Assembly (NCBI GenBank): GCA_020442965.1
Contig: JAGRJB010000079.1
Span: 1-13,642 of the forward strand
From: Pseudomonadales bacterium
GTDB lineage: Bacteria > Pseudomonadota > Gammaproteobacteria > Steroidobacterales > Steroidobacteraceae
Length of the DNA stretch: 13,642 nucleotides
Reading direction: 5' to 3'
A program made the position numbers and the translations under genes. Position 1 is the first letter of the stretch. Each line of letters begins with the position of its first letter. A model generated the notes under the pieces. It was given only the letters and a program-made list of their open reading frames with translations, did not search any database and was not told the DNA's origin. Positions 7,404 through 13,642 of this stretch are shown here, in pieces.

Positions 7404-8975
7404 ATGGCGGATTTTGACGTTGTCGTAGCCGGTGGCGGTGTTAACGGGCTCGCCTGCGCGGCGGTACTGGCCAGAGAGGGGCTTACCGTCTGTGTGGTTG
7501 AACGCAACCCGTGGGTCGGCGGTGGCGCGGTCACGCGCGAGGTGACAGTTCCTGGATTCAAGCACGATTTGTTCGGTTCTTCGCACGTCTGGATTCAGTG
7601 CAATGCCGATTTCAAATCCATCCAGCCGGAACTCGAGCAGTTTGGTCTGAAGTATCTTGTTCCCGAGGACCATATAACCGGACACCCTGATCGTACCGGT
7701 GGACCCGGAATCATCATCTACAAGTCGATCGAAAAGACTTGCGAGTCGATCGCCCAATATTCTCAAGCCGATGCGAACCGCTATCGCAAGGTGCATGATG
7801 ATTTTGCGCTGATCCGTGACGGCTTCATCAAAGCATTCTTTTCGCCGCCGTCGCCGCCCTCAACCATGGCGCGTGCACTCGAGACCAGTCACGACGGACT
7901 GCGTCGCCTGCAAGAATTCTCACTATCCGCGCGTGCGTGGGTGGAAATGAATTTCGAGAACGATTTCATCAAAGCCGTGATGCTCAACTGGGCTCTCGCA
8001 CCGCAAGTGCTGCCCGAGCAGGAAGGCGCCGGCCAGTCGTTCTACATCATGATCCCCGCGATCCATGTCTACGGCCAGGCGATCCCCGAAGGTGGCAGTC
8101 AGGAGCTACCTAATTCGATGGCCCGCTATATCGAAGCTCACGGCGGCAAGGTGATGACGGACGCCGCCATATCGCAGTTCTTGGTCGAGGACAACCGTGC
8201 CACCGGCGTACAGCTCGCGGACGGCCGCCAGATTCTCGCCCGCCGCGCAGTCGTCTCGGCGCTCGAGCCGAAACAGACATTCTTGAACTTCGTCGGTGAG
8301 GACAAACTGGCGCCGGATTTCGTGCGCATGGTCAAGGGCTTTTCGTTCGGACGTATCAGCATCTGTCGCATTCACCTGGCGCTCAGCGAGCCGCCGCGCT
8401 TCTTGAACGGCGAAGACATGACGCGCTGCCTGTTCCATCGCATCGTCGACTCCACCGAGCAGATGATCCGCTTCTATGCGGAAATCGCGCTCGGTATTCC
8501 GCCCTCCGATCCATTCTTGTGGTGTGCCTGCTGGACACGTCTTGATCCAAGCCGCGCGCCCCCTGGCAAACACACACTGATCCTCGACACGTTCGTGTCC
8601 AACTGGTTAGCGGACGGGCGAACGTGGGCGGAGATCGGCGAGTCGTATGCGCGGGATACGCTCTTGCGCAAGCTGCAGCAATACGCCCCTAACATCAACG
8701 AATCGACCATTCTCGGCTCTTACGTGGAAACGCGCGAAACACTCGAAGCCGCGAACCCCAGCTTCGTGGACGGTACGACAAACGGCGGTGAACGCATCGC
8801 CGCGCAGCTCGGGTACTTTCGTCCGTTTCCCGGTTATGCTCACTACCGTTCGCCGATCCGCCAGCTGTACATGACGGGGCCTCACTGTCATCCCGGCGGC
8901 GGCATTTCAGCGATGGGCACCATCACCGCGCGAGTGATGCTCGATGATATGGGTCTGAAACCCGCGGACTTCTGA
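7404..8975 (+). CDS. FAD-dependent oxidoreductase, phytoene desaturase/PYROXD2-like
   Basis: The 523-residue protein starts with a dinucleotide-binding Rossmann motif, VVVAGGGVNGLACAAVLAREG (GxGxxG at 10-15), followed by an acidic residue at the end of the second strand (VVERN). It closes with TGPHCHPGGGISAMG (491-505), the FAD-contacting C-terminal motif of CrtI/CrtO and PYROXD2-like amine-oxidase-fold flavoproteins. The middle part is the variable substrate domain. These enzymes remove hydride from C-C or C-N bonds; carotenoid work is unlikely since no carotenoid gene is near. The ATG at 7404 has AGGA five bases upstream. The nitrilase-family gene follows by 28 bases, so the two probably act in the same route, for example oxidation of an amine or a saturated bond followed by C-N hydrolysis (inference). 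Confidence 0.87.
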   Translation: MADFDVVVAGGGVNGLACAAVLAREGLTVCVVERNPWVGGGAVTREVTVPGFKHDLFGSSHVWIQCNADFKSIQPELEQFGLKYLVPEDHITGHPDRTGGPGIIIYKSIEKTCESIAQYSQADANRYRKVHDDFALIRDGFIKAFFSPPSPPSTMARALETSHDGLRRLQEFSLSARAWVEMNFENDFIKAVMLNWALAPQVLPEQEGAGQSFYIMIPAIHVYGQAIPEGGSQELPNSMARYIEAHGGKVMTDAAISQFLVEDNRATGVQLADGRQILARRAVVSALEPKQTFLNFVGEDKLAPDFVRMVKGFSFGRISICRIHLALSEPPRFLNGEDMTRCLFHRIVDSTEQMIRFYAEIALGIPPSDPFLWCACWTRLDPSRAPPGKHTLILDTFVSNWLADGRTWAEIGESYARDTLLRKLQQYAPNINESTILGSYVETRETLEAANPSFVDGTTNGGERIAAQLGYFRPFPGYAHYRSPIRQLYMTGPHCHPGGGISAMGTITARVMLDDMGLKPADF

Positions 8976-9003
8976 GGCTCAGCATCACATCCGGAGATTG
9001 ACC

Positions 9004-10152
9004 ATGAAAAAGATTGAGAAATACACGGCGCTGATCATGCAGCCACACGTGCGTGTGGCCGAGGATCGCGGCGAGATCAAACAGAATCTCGATCGCGTAA
9101 TGCAGATGATCGACTTTGGTGTCGGTTATCAATGGGAGCTGCCGGCCCGCCTGGTCGTGCTCCCAGAGTATTTCATGCAAGGTGTGACGACTCCGGGGAA
9201 GGGTGAGCACGGCATCGATAGCTTCATGAAGAAGGCGATTACGTTCGACGGCCCCGAATTCAAGGCGCTATCCGACAAAGCGCGCGAATATGGCTTGTAC
9301 ATTGCCGGCGGCGGCATCGTCGAAAAGGTCCCGCAGTTTCCCGATCGCTGGTTCAATACGGCGTTCATCATCGGGCCCGATGGCGAGCTGGCACTCCGTT
9401 ACCACAAATGGCACATCCCCGCCTCCATCGGACTCGGCACTTCACCGCACGATATGCTCGATGAATATCGCGCCGCGTTCGGCACTGACATCAAGACGCT
9501 GTTCCCCGTCATCGACACCGATATCGGCAAGCTCGGCACGATGACTTGTCATGATGGTTGTACACCGGAAGTGTCGCGCGCGCTTGGTTACAACGGTTGC
9601 GAAGTCATCTGTCACCCGGTCGCCCTACAGGAATTCGAAGGTGTGTCGGAACCCTGGGATTTTTGGGTGTTCACCCGGCGCACGCGTGCGCACGACAACA
9701 TGGCCTACGTGTTAGGGTCCAACTGGGGAACAGTGGACTACGCTTACTACCCAAAGGCATTCTGTCCAGGCGGATCCTTCGCGATCGACTACACGGGCAT
9801 GATGATGCGTCACGCACCCTACCCGCAGGAACAGGTGCTCGCCGCGACGATCGATATCGAATCGCTGCGCGAACACCGGTCGCGCTGCAACCACAATACA
9901 TGGGTGGATCTCAGAACCGAGGGGTTCCGCCAGATCTACGACAAGCCGATGTATCCGCCAAACCAATTCCCAAGTGGCAAACCACCGCGTACGCTTGCAG
10001 ACAAGATGGGGCCAGTCAAAGAAGTGTTCCGGGATATCTATGGTCGCGGCCAGTTCATGCCGCCGGCCGGTATGACAGTCGACGATATGGCTGAACAGCA
10101 CGCACGTCGCGTCAAGAGCGCGCAAGATCGCGGCACGCTGCGCAAGAGCTAG
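9004..10152 (+). CDS. Nitrilase-superfamily carbon-nitrogen hydrolase
   Basis: The 382-residue protein has the Glu-Lys-Cys triad of the nitrilase superfamily: E55 in VVLPEYFMQG, K135 in YHKWHIP and C182 in MTCHDGCTPE, with E189 also conserved in the usual place. The CHDG context and the later AHDNMAYVLGSNWG resemble aliphatic amidase and formamidase branches more than aromatic nitrilases, so I expect amide or N-carbamoyl hydrolysis in the cytoplasm, substrate unknown. It is longer than the core fold (about 270 residues); the C-terminal 90 residues probably serve in oligomer contacts. I chose the ATG at 9004, with GGAG at 8993-8996 seven bases upstream; an in-frame TTG at 8998 would add two residues. 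It lies between the flavoprotein gene and a small membrane protein gene in one apparent operon. Confidence 0.88.
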   Translation: MKKIEKYTALIMQPHVRVAEDRGEIKQNLDRVMQMIDFGVGYQWELPARLVVLPEYFMQGVTTPGKGEHGIDSFMKKAITFDGPEFKALSDKAREYGLYIAGGGIVEKVPQFPDRWFNTAFIIGPDGELALRYHKWHIPASIGLGTSPHDMLDEYRAAFGTDIKTLFPVIDTDIGKLGTMTCHDGCTPEVSRALGYNGCEVICHPVALQEFEGVSEPWDFWVFTRRTRAHDNMAYVLGSNWGTVDYAYYPKAFCPGGSFAIDYTGMMMRHAPYPQEQVLAATIDIESLREHRSRCNHNTWVDLRTEGFRQIYDKPMYPPNQFPSGKPPRTLADKMGPVKEVFRDIYGRGQFMPPAGMTVDDMAEQHARRVKSAQDRGTLRKS

Positions 10153-10183
10153 CCATCATGGTGCAGCTGAGCGGAGAAGCAAC

Positions 10184-10471
10184 GTGAAGGTTCGATCGGC
10201 GCTCGCGACGCTCGATATCGGCATCGGCGCGGTGCGCCGTCAGGGCAATAACCTGGTGCTCCAGTCCCGCGCTGGCAGCTCGCTCGAGACCGAGATCACA
10301 GTCTCCGCCGCTGAAGTGTTTCAGACCATTGGTCGCATTCTCGTAACACCGGCCGGGCTGTTATTCGTATTGGGCTTGCCGTACTTCTGGCTACGCCAGC
10401 GGCTTGGACGTGGCGACAGTCTTTCCACTAACGACCGAAACACGCAGAACGATATCAACAAGCCCTGGTAG
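10184..10471 (+). CDS. Small single-pass membrane protein, function unknown
   Basis: The 95-residue protein is not one I recognise. Residues 1-45 look soluble, with alternating polar and hydrophobic stretches, and are followed by one clear membrane helix at about 52-70 (ILVTPAGLLFVLGLPYFWL). A short basic RQRLGR follows, then a polar asparagine-rich tail ending NKPW. The basic residues after the helix suggest the tail faces the cytoplasm. The GTG start at 10184 has GGAG at 10173-10176 seven bases upstream, which supports it as a real gene. It follows the nitrilase stop by 31 bases on the same strand and may anchor or assist that enzyme; this is only inference from position. Confidence 0.6.
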   Translation: MKVRSALATLDIGIGAVRRQGNNLVLQSRAGSSLETEITVSAAEVFQTIGRILVTPAGLLFVLGLPYFWLRQRLGRGDSLSTNDRNTQNDINKPW

Positions 10472-10509
10472 TGACGACCCAATCTTTACATAGTGCGAGC
10501 CTTGGCTTC

Positions 10510-10549
10510 CGCGCAGCGCTGGCGCGCGAATGCCTGCTGCCGCTGCGCG
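10510..10549 (+). terminator. Hairpin after the small membrane protein gene, possible weak terminator
   Basis: CGCGCAGCG (10510-10518) and CGCTGCGCG (10541-10549) form a perfect 9-base stem around a 22-base loop, followed by CTTTATC. The position 38 bases after the last plus-strand stop fits an operon end, but the loop is large and the T tract short. It also overlaps the start of the aldolase relic, so the match may be partly coincidental. Confidence 0.25.
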
Positions 10550-10668
10550 CTTTATCGTGTCACCGGGGCTTGATCGCGAGGTGATCGAGACGGCATTGGC
10601 GCGTGGCCACGTACTATTGTCAGTGTGGTGCCCGCGAGGTTGCAGCAGCAGCGAGCAGCGGGCGCTAG
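10530..10668 (+). pseudogene. Decayed fragment of a KDPG/KHG aldolase
   Basis: Reading from 10530, the frame gives RFIVSPGLDREVIETAL followed by ARGHVLL, up to about 10619. This fits the well-conserved segment of 2-keto-3-deoxy-6-phosphogluconate aldolases around the F-x-x-SPG phosphate/substrate loop. After LL the family pattern (PG-[VI]-x-T-P-x-E-[VIL]) is lost in this frame but resumes one frame over as GAREVAAAASSGR, ending in TAG at 10666-10668. So one frameshift or small indel, plus the loss of all the rest of the roughly 210-residue enzyme, including the N-terminal half and the Schiff-base lysine in KFFPA. No functional product is expected. The relic lies between convergent genes and makes biochemical sense beside the KDG kinase at 5052-6065. 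The family assignment was made by eye. Confidence 0.6.
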
Positions 10669-10672
10669 CAGC

Positions 10673-12163
10673 CTACAGGCGCATCATCACCGACTTGGCT
10701 TCGGTGTAGATCATCAGGCCTTCGATCCCGTGCTCGCGGCCCCACCCGGATTGCTTCATGCCGCCGATTGGCATACTGAGTTCCGGGATACCGTGACTGT
10801 TCACCCAGACGATTCCCGAGCGTATCGCACCCGCGGCCCGATGGGCGCGCGCGAGGTTCTGGGTCCAGACACTCGCTGCGAGTCCATAGACTGAATTGTT
10901 GGCATGCCGAATCGCGTCGTCCTCGCCGTCGAATGCCATCACGGTGACCACTGGGCCGAACACCTCGTCGCGCAGAACGGGATTGTCGGCAGACTCGCAG
11001 GCAATGACGGTGGGTGGATAGAAGAAGCCGGAACCCTCTTGCGGCGCGCCGCCAGTCAGTACGTTCGCTGACCGTTTCGCGCCCTCCAGCACCAATGAGT
11101 GGACCGACAATCGGTGCGCGGCAGAAATCAACGGACCCATTTCTGATGTAGAATCAAGACCCGGACCCACGCGCAGTCGCGCCGCTGCATCGACCAGCCC
11201 AGTGCACACCCGCTCGAAGATTGATCGTTCGGCATAGATGCGGGAGCCTGCGACACACACCTGCCCGGCCCCCGAAAAGATCGCGCCCGCCGCGCCCGGG
11301 ATTGCCGTGGACAAGTCCGCATCCGCAAATATCAGCGTTGGCGACTTGCCGCCAAGCTCGAGCGTAAGACGCTTCAAGTTACCTTGGGCAGCGGTTAGTA
11401 GTTGTTTTCCCACCGCGGTAGAGCCGGTAAACGCCACCTTATCGATGTCGCAATGCGTCGCGATCATCTGCCCGAGAATACGCCCACGGCCAGGCAGAAT
11501 ATTGACGACACCAGGAGGCACGCCGGCCTCGAGCAGCAGTTCACCAAGGCGTAAGACCGCCAGCGTCGACAATTCGGCAGGTTTCAGAATGATCGAGCAT
11601 CCCGCCGCAAGGGCCGGCGCCAGCTTCCAGCTCGCCGCGACCAGCGCCCCGTTCCAGGGAATGATCTGGCCGACCACGCCGACCGGCATGTGGCGGACGT
11701 AGCCATGGAAATCGACCCCCGGCACGGACGGATCGAACAGGCGTCCGTCCAATTTCGTGCACCACCCGGCGTAGTAACGAAACGTCTCCGCTGCGTGTGG
11801 AATCTCATGCCGAAGTGCGGGTTGGAACAGCCTGCCGCCTTCGAGACATTCGAGCTCCGCCAGTCGCGCTGCGTCATTCGCAATCAGATCGCCTACGCGC
11901 CAGAGTATCTCCTGACGACGAGCGGGAGTCAGTAGCCGCCAGCGACCGTCATCGAAACTACGCCGAGCGGCCACGACTGCGCGCTCGAGATCCGCGGGCT
12001 GCGCCTCGAAAAAGCTGCCGATCGCTGCGCCGGTTGCAGGATCAACTGCGATGTGCTGATGCGCCCCTGCAGTCGAAACCCATTCACCGTCCAGCAGGAA
12101 CGGCCGCGGCTTCTCGAGAAAGCGCCGTGTCGCCGCGGATACCGTATGCACAGTGGTAGCCAT
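10673..12163 (-). CDS. NAD(P)-dependent aldehyde dehydrogenase
   Basis: The 496-residue protein has the full catalytic set of the aldehyde dehydrogenase superfamily: N171 in IIPWNGAL, K194 in LKPAE, the cofactor loop FTGSTAVGK (245-253), the general base E269 in LELGGKSP and the nucleophile C303 in GQVCVAG; the EVFGP motif follows. Length is normal. It oxidises an aldehyde to an acid in the cytoplasm with NAD+ or NADP+. The branch resembles broad-specificity betaine- and aromatic-aldehyde enzymes, but the substrate is not fixed by sequence. It is last of a three-gene minus-strand operon, 21 bases after the HisC-like gene, behind a ThDP enzyme that could supply an aldehyde by decarboxylation. 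The ATG at 12163 has no strong ribosome site. Confidence 0.93.
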   Translation of the reverse strand: MATTVHTVSAATRRFLEKPRPFLLDGEWVSTAGAHQHIAVDPATGAAIGSFFEAQPADLERAVVAARRSFDDGRWRLLTPARRQEILWRVGDLIANDAARLAELECLEGGRLFQPALRHEIPHAAETFRYYAGWCTKLDGRLFDPSVPGVDFHGYVRHMPVGVVGQIIPWNGALVAASWKLAPALAAGCSIILKPAELSTLAVLRLGELLLEAGVPPGVVNILPGRGRILGQMIATHCDIDKVAFTGSTAVGKQLLTAAQGNLKRLTLELGGKSPTLIFADADLSTAIPGAAGAIFSGAGQVCVAGSRIYAERSIFERVCTGLVDAAARLRVGPGLDSTSEMGPLISAAHRLSVHSLVLEGAKRSANVLTGGAPQEGSGFFYPPTVIACESADNPVLRDEVFGPVVTVMAFDGEDDAIRHANNSVYGLAASVWTQNLARAHRAAGAIRSGIVWVNSHGIPELSMPIGGMKQSGWGREHGIEGLMIYTEAKSVMMRL

Positions 12164-12184
12164 GTCGTTAGTCGCGCAGGCCCA

Positions 12185-13315
12185 TCATCCAGACCGAAGA
12201 TAGTCCGACAACACCGCGAGAACGGCGTCGTTCTCAGCGGTCAAACCAACCGTTATTCGCAGACAACGGTCTGGCCCGCCTGCCCCAACTGGTCGTGGAA
12301 TGATTCCGCGTTGCTCCAATGCAGCGGCAGCGCCGGCCGCCGTGTGCCGATCATTGTCGAAGCGCAGCAGGTAGAAATTGGCAAAACTCGGAATGAACTC
12401 CACGCCGGCGAAATTGGCACGGACTGCGGCGGCAATGCGTTGCAGCTCGCGAGCATTGTAGTCGCGCACATGTGCGCTGTATTGCACATCGAGCACCGCC
12501 GCCGCCGCCGCCGCCATGGCTTCGGTCGAGGCGTTGAACGGTGTCCGGATCCGTTGCAGCATGTCGACAACATTGGACGGTGCATAACACCAGCCAATAC
12601 GGGCACCAGCCAGGCCGTACAGCTTGGAAAAAGTGCGCGTCATCACGGTGTTAGAGCTGGCCGCTACCAACGCAGCGCCGCACTCGTAGTCTGGTGCTAC
12701 AACATAGTCCGCATAGGCGCTGTCGACGACCAGGAGCACATCGGGTGGCAACTCGCGATGCAAGCGCCACAATTCATCGGCCGCGATGTACTGGCCCACC
12801 GGATTGTTTGGTGACGCCAGCAAAACCATCCTGGTCTTCTTGTTAACCGCTGCGAGAATCTCATTCGCATCTGGACGAAGCTGCGGCTCATCGGCGATTA
12901 CCAAAGTCGCGCCCTGCGCAGTCGCGTGCACCATCGCCATCGCGAAGCTGTAGCGGCTGAAAACGATCTGATCGCCTGGACGCAGGTACCCACGGATCAA
13001 TAGTTGCAGTAGTTCATCCGAGCCATTGCCGCAGACAATATTCTCCGCCGGCAAGGCGAAAGTCGCAGCGATGGCCGAACGCAGTTGCGTTTGCGCACCG
13101 TCCGGGTAGTTAGCTAAAGACTGCGCCGATTCTCTGAAGGCGGCAATGGCCGCGGGCGATGGCCCCAGATGCGATTCGTTAGCCGACAGCTTGATGGGTT
13201 TGTCGAAGCCGGCGACTGCCGCTTTTCCCTGGCGGAATGGCGCAAGCGACAATAGTTCGCGATTCGGCGCGGGCGATCCTGGATCGGGTTCGTTGGAGGA
13301 GGTCTGGACGGTCAC
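12185..13315 (-). CDS. HisC-like aminotransferase (class I/II, PLP)
   Basis: The 376-residue protein is of the histidinol-phosphate aminotransferase type. Visible landmarks are IKLSANES (41-48), NYPDG (69-73), GNGSDELL, SPNNPVGQ (168-175), D198 and Y201 in VVDSAYADYV, the Schiff-base lysine K231 in TFSKLYGLAGARIGW, and a C-terminal RITVG. HisC relatives outside his operons often use aromatic amino acids, and no other his gene is near, so an aromatic amino acid to 2-oxo acid step is a fair guess. A long upstream extension exists in frame, but it overlaps the ThDP gene. I chose the GTG at 13315, four bases after the ThDP stop, with a GAGGCGTAGG ribosome-site region just upstream. A run of six GCC units (12498-12515) encodes six alanines at the M-A6-V site. 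Confidence 0.9.
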   Translation of the reverse strand: MTVQTSSNEPDPGSPAPNRELLSLAPFRQGKAAVAGFDKPIKLSANESHLGPSPAAIAAFRESAQSLANYPDGAQTQLRSAIAATFALPAENIVCGNGSDELLQLLIRGYLRPGDQIVFSRYSFAMAMVHATAQGATLVIADEPQLRPDANEILAAVNKKTRMVLLASPNNPVGQYIAADELWRLHRELPPDVLLVVDSAYADYVVAPDYECGAALVAASSNTVMTRTFSKLYGLAGARIGWCYAPSNVVDMLQRIRTPFNASTEAMAAAAAAVLDVQYSAHVRDYNARELQRIAAAVRANFAGVEFIPSFANFYLLRFDNDRHTAAGAAAALEQRGIIPRPVGAGGPDRCLRITVGLTAENDAVLAVLSDYLRSG

Positions 13316-13319
13316 TTGC

Positions 13320-13642
13320 CTACGCCTCTGCAGAGCCTTCGCGCACCGACGGCTTGATGATGTGCGGCCATGGGGTTGCCATATCGCCGCAAGGAACCTC
13401 GATGAGCGCCGGTAGATTGCGCTCAAGCGCAGCACGAATCGCGGTCGTCAGCTCAGCGGGAGACTTTACTCGCATCGCGTGTACGCCAAAACTCTCGGCG
13501 TATCGGACAAAGTCGGGATTGCGGAGATCTGAGCCGATTTGCCGCCCGCCGAACCAATCGTTCTGCTGGCGCTGCACATTCAGAAACTTGTTGTTATTGA
13601 AGAGAACGGTGACGAGACCAATCGAATACTGCGCGGCGGTTG
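13320..13642 (-). CDS. Thiamine-diphosphate-dependent enzyme, C-terminal part (starts beyond the window)
   Basis: Only the last 106 residues are present. They begin TAAQYSIGLVTVLFNNNKF, the end of the ThDP/Mg-binding domain of acetolactate-synthase-like enzymes (the NNN element follows the GDG motif, which lies outside). The rest, FVRYAESFGVHAMRV to ALIEVPCGDMATPWP, is the standard closing part of this family. The variety cannot be fixed: 2-oxo-acid decarboxylase, carboligase or glyoxylate carboligase relatives all end alike. The neighbours (aminotransferase and aldehyde dehydrogenase, gaps of 4 and 21 bases) favour a 2-oxo-acid decarboxylase making an aldehyde, which is inference. It is the first visible gene of the minus-strand operon. 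Confidence 0.88.
   Translation of the reverse strand, partial: TAAQYSIGLVTVLFNNNKFLNVQRQQNDWFGGRQIGSDLRNPDFVRYAESFGVHAMRVKSPAELTTAIRAALERNLPALIEVPCGDMATPWPHIIKPSVREGSAEA

Noticed and set aside
10158..10187. Nine-codon ATG frame just before the small membrane protein, ending in its GTGA start.
   Set aside because: No ribosome site of its own; too short to support as a leader peptide.
10471..10584. Short GTG-started frame of 37 codons overlapping the stop of the small membrane protein (TAGTGA).
   Set aside because: No ribosome site, no recognisable sequence, and it runs through the aldolase relic in another frame.
12498..12515. Six perfect GCC units, a possible slippage tract.
   Set aside because: It encodes an in-frame alanine run in a helical part of the aminotransferase; unit changes would keep the frame, so no switch is implied.
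13316..13435. Upstream in-frame extension of the HisC-like gene by 40 codons.
   Set aside because: It overlaps the end of the ThDP gene and has an arginine-rich, non-family sequence; the GTG at 13315 with a ribosome site fits better.

Overview
The window is GC-rich, densely coded DNA from a Gram-negative bacterium. A TonB-dependent receptor with a signal peptide starts at the left edge. The mix of a TonB receptor, many oxidoreductases and hydrolases, and no sugar-polymer enzymes resembles catabolic islands of soil or aquatic Proteobacteria. I cannot name the genus from sequence alone. No RNA gene, insertion sequence, CRISPR array, phage gene or transcriptional regulator is visible.

Layout. 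(1) 1-1370, minus: a protein with two CDGSH iron-sulfur motifs fused to a two-lobed cupin, followed by the N-terminus of a TonB-dependent receptor that runs off the window. (2) A divergent intergenic region at 1371-1489 with an inverted TTAGGCC repeat. (3) 1490-6065, plus, tightly packed: an exported cyclase (kynurenine-formamidase fold), a class V aminotransferase-fold PLP protein, a PrnB-like member of the heme-dependent (tryptophan dioxygenase) superfamily, and a 2-keto-3-deoxygluconate-type sugar kinase. Two of the three junctions overlap. (4) 6078-7208, minus: a DUF819 membrane protein, convergent with the kinase. (5) 7404-10471, plus: a CrtI/PYROXD2-like FAD oxidoreductase, a nitrilase-superfamily hydrolase and a small one-helix membrane protein. 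A decayed KDPG-aldolase fragment lies downstream (10530-10668). (6) 10673-13642, minus: a ThDP-dependent enzyme (C-terminus only), a HisC-like aminotransferase and an aldehyde dehydrogenase.

Working together. The order formamidase-fold, class V PLP enzyme, TDO-superfamily enzyme matches the order kynB-kynU-kynA of known kynurenine operons, but each gene comes from a different family branch. I infer a parallel route acting on tryptophan, another indole or a related aromatic amine. The right-hand block could turn an amino acid into a 2-oxo acid, then an aldehyde, then a carboxylic acid. The TonB receptor and the DUF819 protein are candidate uptake components. The KDG kinase and the aldolase relic do not fit this chemistry and suggest that remnants of a sugar-acid module are mixed in. 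The families are well supported; the pathway is a hypothesis.
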